DNA from: AC-37 sp036389295
GTDB taxonomy: Bacteria > Actinomycetota > Thermoleophilia > Solirubrobacterales > Thermoleophilaceae
Direction: 5' to 3'
Length of the DNA stretch: 64,000 nt
Assembly: GCA_036389295.1 (NCBI GenBank)
Contig: DASVQB010000046.1
Location: 1 to 64,000 of the forward strand
Shown: piece after piece, positions 27,415 to 35,771 of the stretch
Layout: every line of letters begins with the position of its first letter
How positions within the stretch are numbered: the first letter of the stretch is position 1
Notes under the pieces: generated by a model
Databases searched by the model: none
What the model was told of the DNA's origin: nothing
What the model saw: the letters and a program-made list of their open reading frames with translations, nothing else
Position numbers and translations under genes: made by a program

Positions 27415-29079
27415 GTGAGTAGGGGGCTCACACGCTCGCAGTTCCTCGCCGCCGGCGCCGGCGCCGCGCTGACCCCGTGGGTGCCCGCCCACGCCGCTCC
27501 GCGGCGCCGGACGAGCGCCCGCCTCGACGTCGAGCGCGTCGAGCACGTGGTGATCCTCATGCAGGAGAACATCTCGTTCGACCACTACTACGGCACGCTC
27601 GCTGGCGTCCGCGGCTTCTCCGACCCGCAGGCGCTCACGCTGCCGAGCGGGCGGTCGGTGTTCGAGCAGCCGTACCCGGCGTCGGCCGACGGGTACCTGC
27701 GGCCGTGGCGCTTCGACGACGCGTCGGCCAACCCGTGCAACGTGCTCGTCGACAACGGCTGGGCGTCGCGGCACAACGCGTGGGCGGAGGGCCGGATGGA
27801 CGGGTTCGTCGGCGCGACGTTCGGGACGCCGAACCACTTCACGATGGCCTACTACGACCGCGCCGGCGTGCCGTGGCACGCGGCGCTCGCGGACGCGTTC
27901 ACCGTCTGCGACGGCTACTTCTGCTCCGTCCTCGGCCCGACGAACCCGAACCGGCTCTACATGTGGACGGCGACGATCGACCCGAACGGGCGCGACGGCG
28001 GGCCGGACTACGACAACCAGGCGTACGCCAACGGGGACACGCGGTACACCTGGCCCACGTACCCGGAGCGCCTGACGGACGCCGGCGTGTCGTGGCGCGT
28101 CTACCACGAGGACGACGACTTCGACGACAACGCCCTGAAGTACTTCGCGAGCTACCAGGACGCGCAGCCGGGGTCGCCGCTCTACGAGAACGCGATGCGG
28201 AGCCGCCCGGCCGACGCCTTCGTCCAGGACGTCGCGGCCGACGACCTCCCGCAGGTCTCCTGGATCGTCCCGCCGACGAAGGCCTCGGAGCACCCGATGG
28301 TCTCGGCCCCCGCCCTGGGCGCCGACTACTGCGACAAGGTCATGAAGGCGTTCGCCGCCCACCCGAAGGTGTGGCGGAAGACCGCCCTCGTGTTCACCTA
28401 CGACGAGGACGGCGGCTACTTCGACCACGTCCGGCCGCCGACCCCGCCGCCCGGCACGCCCGACGAGTTCGTCGGCGACCAGCCGATCGGGCTCGGGTTC
28501 CGCGTGCCGACCGTCGTCTGCTCCCCGTGGACGCGCGGCGGGTTCGTGTGCTCCAAGACCTACGACCACACGTCGCTGATCCGGTTCCTCGAGCGTCGCT
28601 TCGGCGTGGAGGAGCCGCAGATCACCGCCTGGCGGCGCCAGACCTGCGGCGACCTCTGGGAGTGCTTCGACTTCGCGTCGCCCGACTACGGCTTCCCGAG
28701 GCTGCCCGCGATGGCCGATGCAGCGGCCAGGACGGACGCGGCCTGCTCGAACAACCCCGTCGCGCCGCCGGTCGCGGTCAACGGCCCGATGCCGTCGCAG
28801 GAGCCGGGCTCGAAGCCGCGCCGGCCGTGCGCCCGGCAGGCCGACCCGGTCGTGATCCGCCTGCCGCGGAAGCGGAGCAGGCGGCTGCTCAGCGGGACCG
28901 TCGCGGTCTCGGGCCGGAGGACGCGGCGCCTCACCCGAAAGGAGCTGCGTCGCGGTCGGGTCGTCCTGAGGCTGCCCGCCGGGACGACCGCGGATGTGAG
29001 GATCGTGCTGCGCGTGCGGTCGCACGGGCGCGCCGGGCGGGTGCGCGTCGAGCGCACCGTCCGCGCCGTGTGCCGGTAG
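27415..29079 (+). CDS. Secreted phospholipase C / phosphoesterase family protein
   Basis: 554 residues from GTG 27415. A leader with a degenerate twin-arginine-like core (LTRSQFLAAGAGAAL) is followed by VVILMQENISFDHYYG, the ENxSFDHYFG nucleophile/metal motif of bacterial non-specific phospholipase C and acid phosphatases. Further conserved blocks are DGYFCSVLGPTNPNRLYMWT, VFTYDEDGGYFDHVRPP and KTYDHTSLIRFLERRFG. The C-terminal ~75 residues (from about 28851) are a basic, Cys-ending beta-type domain resembling the tails of two other secreted proteins here. It likely hydrolyses phosphate esters outside the cell. Confidence 0.85.
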   Translation: MSRGLTRSQFLAAGAGAALTPWVPAHAAPRRRTSARLDVERVEHVVILMQENISFDHYYGTLAGVRGFSDPQALTLPSGRSVFEQPYPASADGYLRPWRFDDASANPCNVLVDNGWASRHNAWAEGRMDGFVGATFGTPNHFTMAYYDRAGVPWHAALADAFTVCDGYFCSVLGPTNPNRLYMWTATIDPNGRDGGPDYDNQAYANGDTRYTWPTYPERLTDAGVSWRVYHEDDDFDDNALKYFASYQDAQPGSPLYENAMRSRPADAFVQDVAADDLPQVSWIVPPTKASEHPMVSAPALGADYCDKVMKAFAAHPKVWRKTALVFTYDEDGGYFDHVRPPTPPPGTPDEFVGDQPIGLGFRVPTVVCSPWTRGGFVCSKTYDHTSLIRFLERRFGVEEPQITAWRRQTCGDLWECFDFASPDYGFPRLPAMADAAARTDAACSNNPVAPPVAVNGPMPSQEPGSKPRRPCARQADPVVIRLPRKRSRRLLSGTVAVSGRRTRRLTRKELRRGRVVLRLPAGTTADVRIVLRVRSHGRAGRVRVERTVRAVCR

Positions 29080-29165
29080 GCGCGACGCGGCCGCTCGGCG
29101 CAGCGCGCAGTTGCCGTTTCGCGCCGCGCCCGGCGGGGAATGTCCCGCTCGGGGGATTGGACGAG

Positions 29166-31163
29166 GTGCACGCGAGGGGGATACGGGGGGCGATGACGGC
29201 CGCGTTCCTGTCGTCGCTCGCCGTCGCGGCCCCGGCCGCCGCGGAGACGAAGGCGGTCGACGGCACCTCCGCCGCGTTCGCCGACTCGGTCGGCGTGGCG
29301 ATCCACGAGTTCTATCCCAACACCCTCTACGGGGACAAGGCGATCCTGAAGAGCATGCTGCTCGACCTCGGGGTCAAGCACGTGCGCGACGGCGCCGCCC
29401 TCGACCGCGAGCAGTACGGGAACGAGTACCCGTCCGCGCGCGACATCGCCAGCTCCGGGATCAAGTTCCAGTGGGTCGCCGGCGAGCCGACGCCGGGCTC
29501 GCCGCAGCACGCCGACGAGACGATGGCGCTGCTGACGGACCCGAACCGCCTCGGCGGCACGGCCGAGGCGCTCGAGGGGCCGAACGAGCTCGACCGCCTG
29601 CGCAACCAGGACCTCCTCTGGAGCTCGAAGCTCTACGCCTTCATGGGCGAGTTCTACCCGCGCTTCAAGGCCGACTCGCGGTTCGCCTCGATGCCGTTCT
29701 ACGGGCCGACCTTCCAGCGGACCGAGACCCGGCAGGAGTACGCCCGCATCCCCGGGTCGGGCCAGCTCATGGACGCGCCGAACGCGCACGTCTATGCGGC
29801 CGGCGATCCGCCGGAGACGACCGTCGAGTCAGAGACGCAGGCGGTCGCGAAGGATTTCGGGAACGCCGACCGCAAGCCGGTGATCAGCGAGACCGGCTAC
29901 CACACGGCCCTGAACGACGTGGTCGAGCCGGGCCACCCGCCGGCGTCCGAGCGCGCCCAGTCGATCTACCTGCTCCGGACGCTGCTGACGGCGTTCGCCG
30001 CGAAGATCCCCCGCACCTACGTCTACCAGCTCCTCGACCAGGAGCCGGAGACCGCCCAGCGGAACCTCCAGGAGCACTTCGGCCTCGTCGCGATCGACGC
30101 CGGGACCGTCGGGGCGCCGCCGAGCACGTGGACGATCAGGAAGAAGCCCGCCTTCAACTCGATCAAGGAGCTGCTCGAGCTGAGCGCCGATCCCGGCAGC
30201 GGCGCCGTCCCGAAGGCGCTCGACTACTCGCTCACCGGCTCGACCGCCGGGATCCGCCGCGTGCTGCTCGCGCGCAGCGGCGGGGTCGTGGACCTGGCGC
30301 TCTGGCGCGAGGCCTCCGTGTGGAACCGCAGCACGAAGACCGACCTTTTCCCGGCCGACTCCTCGGTGACGCTCCAGCTCGGCGAGCGCGCCGACGTCAG
30401 CACCGAGCGACCGCACAGCCAGACCAGCTTCACGTCGCTCGGCCGCGGCACGAGCTTCCCGCTGAGCGTGGGGGCCGACCCGCTCGTGGTCCGGATCGCG
30501 CTCTCGAAGTACGCGACCGAGGTCCGCAACGACGACCCGTCCGCGTGGCTGCGCCTCGGCGAGCCGTCGGGTGCGGCGACAGACTCGGCCGGCCGCGGCG
30601 CGACGGTCGATCCGTGGGCGGCGGCGCCGACCTACGGGCAGCCGAGCGCGGTCGGCGACGTCGACGACCGGTCGGTGACGGTCGCGCCCGGCCAGCAGGC
30701 GACGCTGCGGCTCCCATCCTCGGTCTCGACCGGCACGGGCGCGACGGTGGAGCTGTGGGTGAAGCCCGCGACCGCCGTGCCGGACTGGGCCCACTTCCTG
30801 ACGTCCGGCCTCGGCGACTGGACGGTCGCGATGCGCGTCTACCAGCCGCACGCGGGCGCGTACTGGGGCTCGACGTACGGCTCGAAGTTCGGGAGCGAGA
30901 CGGTCTTCCGCGACTTCGACTACGGGCAGTGGCACCACCTCGTGCTGGCGATGGGCGGCGGGACGTCGACCACCTACCTCGACGGTCGGAAGGTCGGCGA
31001 GACGAGCGGCGACGACGCCCTCGACCTCTCGACCTTCGCGTTCGGCGCCCGGAGCGGCAGCGGCGGGTTCGCCGGGTCGCTCGACGAGCTGGCGGTCTAC
31101 CCGCGGGCGCTGAGCGCGGCGCGGGTCTGCGCGCACTACCGGGCGGCCGGCGGAAGCTGCTAG
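29166..31163 (+). CDS. Secreted clan GH-A-like glycosidase with C-terminal LamG domain
   Basis: 665 residues. Signal peptide ~1-28 if GTG 29166 is used (RGIRGAMTAAFLSSLAVAAPAAAE); ATG 29193 is the alternative but leaves no basic n-region. Residues ~40-340 resemble a TIM-barrel glycosidase: LEGPNELD offers the acid/base Glu and KPVISETGYHT the nucleophile Glu, as in clan GH-A. A beta-rich spacer follows. The end (~500-665) is a concanavalin/LamG-type domain: TVELWVKP, QWHHLVLAMGGG, TYLDGRKVG, FAGSLDELAVYPRALSA. Substrate unknown; cell-wall or plant polysaccharide is possible. Confidence 0.7.
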   Translation: MHARGIRGAMTAAFLSSLAVAAPAAAETKAVDGTSAAFADSVGVAIHEFYPNTLYGDKAILKSMLLDLGVKHVRDGAALDREQYGNEYPSARDIASSGIKFQWVAGEPTPGSPQHADETMALLTDPNRLGGTAEALEGPNELDRLRNQDLLWSSKLYAFMGEFYPRFKADSRFASMPFYGPTFQRTETRQEYARIPGSGQLMDAPNAHVYAAGDPPETTVESETQAVAKDFGNADRKPVISETGYHTALNDVVEPGHPPASERAQSIYLLRTLLTAFAAKIPRTYVYQLLDQEPETAQRNLQEHFGLVAIDAGTVGAPPSTWTIRKKPAFNSIKELLELSADPGSGAVPKALDYSLTGSTAGIRRVLLARSGGVVDLALWREASVWNRSTKTDLFPADSSVTLQLGERADVSTERPHSQTSFTSLGRGTSFPLSVGADPLVVRIALSKYATEVRNDDPSAWLRLGEPSGAATDSAGRGATVDPWAAAPTYGQPSAVGDVDDRSVTVAPGQQATLRLPSSVSTGTGATVELWVKPATAVPDWAHFLTSGLGDWTVAMRVYQPHAGAYWGSTYGSKFGSETVFRDFDYGQWHHLVLAMGGGTSTTYLDGRKVGETSGDDALDLSTFAFGARSGSGGFAGSLDELAVYPRALSAARVCAHYRAAGGSC

Positions 31164-31179
31164 CCGGCGGCCGGCTCCG

Positions 31180-31392
31180 CTAGCCGTCCTCGCGGCCGCG
31201 CTCCTCCTCCTGCTGGCGCAGGCTCTCGCGCTCGACGAACTCGTGCGGGGAGCGAGGCGTCCGCGTGCCGGCCGCGAGGTCCGCTATGTCCTCGCGGAGC
31301 GAGCGCGCGCGCTCGTCGCGCGCGCGCTTCTCGTCCGCCTCGCCCGGCGGCTCCGCCGGCTCCCGTCCGGTCTCGTCGGGCTCCTCGCCCAT
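31180..31392 (-). CDS. Small charged hypothetical protein (70 aa)
   Basis: Highly charged, Glu/Arg-rich, probably helical throughout, with a conserved-looking core TRTPRSPHEFVERESLRQQ that I have seen in short actinobacterial proteins of unknown function. No signal peptide. It ends 16 bases from the stop of the glycosidase-like gene and starts 10 bases downstream of the next minus-strand gene, so it may be its operon partner. Confidence 0.55.
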   Translation of the reverse strand: MGEEPDETGREPAEPPGEADEKRARDERARSLREDIADLAAGTRTPRSPHEFVERESLRQQEEERGREDG

Positions 31393-31402
31393 GCCGGCGA
31401 GG

Positions 31403-32338
31403 CTAGCGCCTGGAGCGGCTCCGGCTGCGCCCGCCGGACGACGCGCGCGAGCGGCCGCCGCCCGAGCGGCCGCCTCCCTTCGCGCCCTCCTTCGGCTTCG
31501 CGCTCGGCTTCAGGCCGGAGATCTCCGAGCGCAGCGCCTCCGCCCTCGCGCCGGCCGCCTGCGCGCTGCCCTTCCCCGCCGACACGGCGGCCTTGAGCGA
31601 GCTGTCGCTCTTCGGCAGGCCCTGGTCGATGCCCGGGTGGGGCGTCATCTCGTCGATCCACGCCCGGACGCCGCCCTTCCGCTCCTCGGCCGGGCCGAGC
31701 TCGCGGAACGTGGGCTTCGAGCCGCCGAACCAGGTCTGCTGCCACCACGAGTCGGTGACCGGCTCCTGCCACGAGAGGTATCCGCCGCGCAGGATCGTCC
31801 GCGGCTGCTTGACCGCGCCGGTGAAGCTGTAGCGGACGCCGTCGACCTTCTTCGGGTCGAAGAACCGCGGCGTGTAGAAGTCGGACACCAGGATCCCGTT
31901 GACGGTGTAGCCGAACTGCGCGGCCTCGCTCGGGTCGCTGACCTCGACGAGGAAGGCGACTCGGCCCTGGCCCTGCTTCGGCGACTCGCCCGGCACGAGC
32001 CGGTTGCCCCACGGGTCCACGAGCAGCTCGCACACCTCGTGGCTCGCGGTGAGCGACCAGCTGTCGCTCATCTGGATCAGGGCGAACGGCTGCCCGTTCT
32101 TGTCGAGGTGGATCCCCGCGGCGCCCTCGAACGGAAGCTCCTCCATCACGACGAGCGGGATGTAGCCGACCGGCACGTCCTCGAGCGTCGGGAACGCGTC
32201 GACCGTGACCGGCGGGAGACCCCAGATCGGCCCGAGGTCGCGCGAGGCCTGGCGCTGGAGCGCCGCCGCGACGCGCGACACGTCGCCGGGGTCGTGGCCG
32301 CTCACCTCCGACACGAGAGCGAGGTTGTAGGGCAGCAT
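31403..32338 (-). CDS. Hypothetical protein with HExxE motif and Ser/Arg/Gly-rich tail
   Basis: 311 residues from ATG 32338, preceded by ggagg. Residues ~1-225 form a folded part with SHEVCELLVDPWGNRL, which contains HExxE and a downstream Asp and resembles a zinc-metallopeptidase helix. I do not recognise the family with certainty. The last ~85 residues are low-complexity: Ala/Lys/Ser-rich, then an Arg/Ser/Gly tail (GGRSRASSGGRSRSRSRR), suggesting nucleic-acid or acidic-surface binding. No signal peptide. Confidence 0.6.
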   Translation of the reverse strand: MLPYNLALVSEVSGHDPGDVSRVAAALQRQASRDLGPIWGLPPVTVDAFPTLEDVPVGYIPLVVMEELPFEGAAGIHLDKNGQPFALIQMSDSWSLTASHEVCELLVDPWGNRLVPGESPKQGQGRVAFLVEVSDPSEAAQFGYTVNGILVSDFYTPRFFDPKKVDGVRYSFTGAVKQPRTILRGGYLSWQEPVTDSWWQQTWFGGSKPTFRELGPAEERKGGVRAWIDEMTPHPGIDQGLPKSDSSLKAAVSAGKGSAQAAGARAEALRSEISGLKPSAKPKEGAKGGGRSGGGRSRASSGGRSRSRSRR

Positions 32339-32446
32339 CTTGTCCTCCTTCCGCCCTTGCGGGCGACGCGTCAAGTGATGGGGACCCTACCTGACCGCTC
32401 AAGGGCCTCGCAGTGGCGGGCCCGCGGCGCCCGCGCGACGGCCAGA

Positions 32447-33103
32447 ATGCGGGGCGTGAGCCCGGCGAGGGTCATCGACGTCGACACCCCCCACGGGCCC
32501 GCCCGCGTGCACCTCCGCCCGGCGGCGCAGCCGCGCGCCGCGCTCGTCCTCGGCCACGGCGCCGGCGGCGGCGTGGCGGCGCCCGACCTCGCGGTCGCGA
32601 CGGAGACCGCGCTCGCCGTGGCCGTGAGCGTCGCCCTCGTGGAGCAGCCCTACCGGGTCGCCGGCCGGCGCGCACCGGCCCGCGCGCCGCAGCTCGACGC
32701 GGCGTGGACGGCGGTCGCGGAGCGCCTGCTCGCGCGGGAGCTGGCCGGCCTCCCGCTGGTCGCGGGCGGCCGCTCGATGGGAGCCCGCGTCGCGTGCCGC
32801 ACGGCGGACGCCGTCGGCGCCGCCGCCGTTCTCTGCCTTGCGTTCCCGCTCGAGCCGCCGAGCCGCGCCGGCAAGCCGCCGCAGAGCAGGCTGGCGGAGC
32901 TGGACGCGGTGACCGTGCCCGTGCTCGTCGTCCAGGGCGAGCGCGACCGGTTCGGGACGCCGCCCCCCGCACCGTCCCGGAAGGTCGTCCAGGTGCCGGG
33001 CGACCACGGCCTCAAGTCGGACCTGGAGGCCGTGGCCGCGGCCGTGCGGGCGTGGCTGCCGGCCGTCGTGCCCGCCGCCGGTCAGTCGCGGACCGGCTCG
33101 TAG
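32447..33103 (+). CDS. Small alpha/beta hydrolase (KANL3/Tex30-like, dienelactone-hydrolase type)
   Basis: 218 residues from ATG 32447; GTG 32456 is equally possible. LVLGHGAGGG gives the oxyanion loop, GGRSMGAR the nucleophile elbow, VLVVQGERDRFG the acid loop and VPGDHGLK the catalytic His. Substrate unknown, cytosolic. Its last 22 bases overlap the end of the convergent reductase gene. Confidence 0.8.
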   Translation: MRGVSPARVIDVDTPHGPARVHLRPAAQPRAALVLGHGAGGGVAAPDLAVATETALAVAVSVALVEQPYRVAGRRAPARAPQLDAAWTAVAERLLARELAGLPLVAGGRSMGARVACRTADAVGAAAVLCLAFPLEPPSRAGKPPQSRLAELDAVTVPVLVVQGERDRFGTPPPAPSRKVVQVPGDHGLKSDLEAVAAAVRAWLPAVVPAAGQSRTGS

Positions 33104-33645
33104 ACCATGATCTCGACGCCGTCGCCGACCGTCCTCGAGTCGGTCAGGCGAAGCGGCTTCTTGGCGCTCGTCTCGCCGAACAGCCGCTTGCCCTTCCCGA
33201 GCACGACCGGGAAGACCATCAGCCGCAGCTCGTCCACGAGGTCCCGCTCGAGCAGCGACTGGACGAGCTGCCCGCTGCCGTGGACGACGACGTCGCCGTC
33301 GTGCTCGTCACGCAGCCCGGGCACCCCGTCCAGGCCGTCGAGGACCGTCGAGTTGGTCCAGTCGGGATCGCTCAGCGTCGACGAGACGACGTACTTCGGC
33401 ATCTGGTTGAACTTGTCGGCGAACTCGCCGCTCCGCGACGGCCACGCGGCCGCGAAGCCCTCGTAGGTCCGCCGGCCGAGGAGCAGCGCGTCGGCGCCGA
33501 GCGCCTCGTCGAGCTTGAACTTGTCGCCCTCGTCGCCGCGCGAGAACTCGAAGCTCCAGCCCCCGTGCTCGAAGTCCTCGGCCCCGCCGGGGTCCTCGAT
33601 CACCCCGTCCAGCGACACGAACTCGGTTACGACGATGCGTCCCAT
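33082..33645 (-). CDS. Dihydrofolate reductase / RibD C-terminal family protein
   Basis: 187 residues: IVVTEFVSLDGVIEDPGG at the start, GADALLLGRRTYEGFAAAWP in the centre, VVVHGSGQLVQSLLERDLVDELRLMVFPVVLGKGKRLF near the end. These are the signatures of the RibD_C reductase family common in actinobacteria. It probably binds NADPH; the substrate is not established for this subgroup. Confidence 0.88.
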   Translation of the reverse strand: MGRIVVTEFVSLDGVIEDPGGAEDFEHGGWSFEFSRGDEGDKFKLDEALGADALLLGRRTYEGFAAAWPSRSGEFADKFNQMPKYVVSSTLSDPDWTNSTVLDGLDGVPGLRDEHDGDVVVHGSGQLVQSLLERDLVDELRLMVFPVVLGKGKRLFGETSAKKPLRLTDSRTVGDGVEIMVYEPVRD

Positions 33646-33728
33646 TGCCCTCTCCTTCGTATATGCGGTTTCGGAGGCTGAGACCGGCGCTGGCGCGACG
33701 ACTCATCGGCCCGTCATACTGCCGCGCC

Positions 33729-34118
33729 ATGGCAGCCACCTACACGCTCGCAAGGCTCACGGAGGTCGAGGACCAGGCTCCCGGCTTCGGGATCTCCGAG
33801 TTCCAGGAGGCCCGCTTCGCCAACGACGCCCTCGCCACCGAGTCCACCGGCGTCAGCTTCCACCGCGTCAAGCCGGGCATGCGCCAGGCGTTCGCGCACA
33901 GGCACGAGAGCGCCGAGGAGGTCTACGTGGTCGTGTCCGGCGCGGGCCGGGTGAAGATCGACGACGAGATCCTCGAGCTCGAGGCGCTCGACGCGCTCCG
34001 GATCGCGCCCACCGCGGTGCGCCAGTTCGAGGCCGGCCCGGACGGGCTCGAGATGATCGTCTTCGGGCCGCGGCTCAAGGGCGACGGCGAGGTCATGCCG
34101 GGCTGGTGGAGCGACTGA
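33729..34118 (+). CDS. Cupin domain protein
   Basis: 129 residues. Cupin motif 1 reads QAFAHRHESAEEVYVVVSGAGRVKID with metal-binding His/His/Glu, and motif 2 is ALDALRIAPTAVRQFEAG, where the usual second His is replaced by Arg/Gln. Single-domain, soluble. Role unknown. Its 3' end overlaps that of nrfD on the other strand by 26 bases. Confidence 0.85.
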   Translation: MAATYTLARLTEVEDQAPGFGISEFQEARFANDALATESTGVSFHRVKPGMRQAFAHRHESAEEVYVVVSGAGRVKIDDEILELEALDALRIAPTAVRQFEAGPDGLEMIVFGPRLKGDGEVMPGWWSD

Positions 34119-34980
34119 GCCGCTCGCGCTGCGGCGCGACGGTGTGAGCCGGGTCGCGCGCGGACCCGAAGCCGGCCTCGAACACCATCCAGCGCTCGCA
34201 CGCCGCGCCGGCGAGCACCATCGTCGCGCCGGCCAGCCGTCCGGCGCGCCGCGCGCGTGCCGCGCCCACGAGCAGCGCGCCCCCGGTCGTCAGCGCCTGC
34301 GCGGCGCGGCGGTAGCGGCCCGCCGCTCCCTCGCGGTACGGGGCGCCGAGATCGCCCAGCCGGCGCTGCATCGCGACCTCGGCCGCCGCCTCGACCACGA
34401 CACCGCCGACCGCCAGCCGCCGCGCCGGCCCGGCGGACGCGGGCGGCGTGAGCAGCGTGGCCGCCGCGCCGGCGCTCGCGGCCGCGCCGCCCGCGAACAG
34501 GAACGGCAGCTCGCGCCGCGCCTCCGACCACGCCGGGATCGCCGTGTTCGCGACGAGCACGGCCGTGTAGGTCGAGAGCGGCAGGCCGAGGAGGGCCGCG
34601 ACCGGCCCGGCCGCGCGGCCCGCCCGCGGGAACCAGCCGGCGAGGTCGCGCCCGGCGGCGAGGGCGATCGCCGGGGCGGTCGCGCCGAGCAGCCACGAGC
34701 CGACGCTCATCGGCGACGTCGGCTTGAGGACGCGGAGCATGTTGAGGAACCGCTCGGGCCGGCCGAGGTCGGCGATCAGGAGCGGCGGGCTCGCGCCGAT
34801 CCCCGCGAGCGACGCGATCCACGCGCCGCGGGCCAGCTCGTCGTTGCCGGCCGCCCGCGCGGCGTAGGCGAGCGCGGCCGACGCGCCCGCGAGCCCGCCG
34901 GCGAAGAAGTACCACGGCACCTCCGGCTTCCAGACGGGCTCCCGGACGACCGGCCGCCCGTAGTAGGAGCCGGCGGTCAG
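34093..34980 (-). CDS. nrfD: NrfD/PsrC-type membrane subunit of formate dehydrogenase, CTG start
   Basis: 295 residues with about eight transmembrane helices. TAGSYYGRPVVREPVWKPEVPWYFFAGGLAGASA is the normal N-terminus of NrfD-like quinone-reducing subunits, and ADLGRPERFLNMLRVLKPTSPMSVGSWLL is the family hallmark. No ATG, GTG or TTG lies in the right place. The frame meets the upstream FeS stop as CTGA, exactly where ATGA or GTGA overlaps occur elsewhere in the window, so CTG at 34980-34978 is the likely start. It would pass electrons from the FeS subunit to membrane quinone. A GTG ~20 codons in would cut conserved sequence. Confidence 0.8.
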   Translation of the reverse strand: MTAGSYYGRPVVREPVWKPEVPWYFFAGGLAGASAALAYAARAAGNDELARGAWIASLAGIGASPPLLIADLGRPERFLNMLRVLKPTSPMSVGSWLLGATAPAIALAAGRDLAGWFPRAGRAAGPVAALLGLPLSTYTAVLVANTAIPAWSEARRELPFLFAGGAAASAGAAATLLTPPASAGPARRLAVGGVVVEAAAEVAMQRRLGDLGAPYREGAAGRYRRAAQALTTGGALLVGAARARRAGRLAGATMVLAGAACERWMVFEAGFGSARDPAHTVAPQRERLSRSTSPA

Positions 34981-35771
34981 CTCCGCCCTCCCGCGACGGC
35001 CGCCGCCACGCCGAGGCCGAGCGCCGCGGCCGCCGCGAGCGCGCCGCGCCAACTCGCGCCGAGCCGCCGCGTGGGCGCGACCGGGTCCGGCGGCAGGCCG
35101 TAGGTCTCCGGCTCGTCGAGCAGCAGGAGGAACGCGCCGGCGCCGCCCACGCCGTCGCCCGGGTCGGCCCCGTAGAGGCGCGCCTCGGGAACGCCGTCGT
35201 CCCGCAGCCGCGCCACCCGCGCCGCCGCCCGCTCGCGCAGCTCGTCGAGGTCGCCGAACTGGATCGAGTCGGTCGGGCAGGCCTGCGCGCACGCCGGCTC
35301 CATCCCGCCCTTGAGCCGGTCGTAGCAGAGCGTGCACTTGAAAACCCGCCCGTCGCGCTCGCGGCGGTCGAGCACCCCGAACGGGCAGGCGACCACGCAG
35401 TAGCCGCAGCCGTTGCAGACGTCCTCCTGGACGACGACCGACCCGAACTCGGTCCGGAAGATCGCGCCGGTCGGGCAGACGTCGAGGCAGGCCGCCTCGG
35501 TGCAGTGCTTGCAGACGTCCGAGCTCATCAGCCAGCGGAACCCGTCGTCGCCGTCGCCGACCGATACCGCCTGCTCGACGAACGCGACGTGGCGCCAGCG
35601 GTTCGGGCCGAGCGACCCCGAGTTGTCGTAGGACTCGCCGGTGAACCCGAGCGGGTCGTCGGGCACGCCGTTCCACTCCTTGCAGGCGACCTCGCAGGCC
35701 TTGCAGCCGATGCAGACCGAGGTGTCGGTGAAGAAGCCGACGCGCGGCTGCGGGTCGGGCCAGCCGGTCAC
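34977..35771 (-). CDS. fdhB: Formate dehydrogenase iron-sulfur (beta) subunit
   Basis: 264 residues. Four ferredoxin-type cysteine clusters: CIGCKACEVACKEWN, CKHCTEAACLDVCP, CNGCGYCVVACPFG and CTLCYDRLKGGMEPACAQACP, the pattern of the four-[4Fe-4S] electron-transfer subunits of membrane formate dehydrogenases. A single hydrophobic segment near the C-terminus (AALAAAAALGLGVAAAVAG) may anchor it. The GTG start overlaps the fdhA stop (GTGA) and its own stop overlaps nrfD, so the three are translationally linked. Confidence 0.93.
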   Translation of the reverse strand: MTGWPDPQPRVGFFTDTSVCIGCKACEVACKEWNGVPDDPLGFTGESYDNSGSLGPNRWRHVAFVEQAVSVGDGDDGFRWLMSSDVCKHCTEAACLDVCPTGAIFRTEFGSVVVQEDVCNGCGYCVVACPFGVLDRRERDGRVFKCTLCYDRLKGGMEPACAQACPTDSIQFGDLDELRERAAARVARLRDDGVPEARLYGADPGDGVGGAGAFLLLLDEPETYGLPPDPVAPTRRLGASWRGALAAAAALGLGVAAAVAGGRS

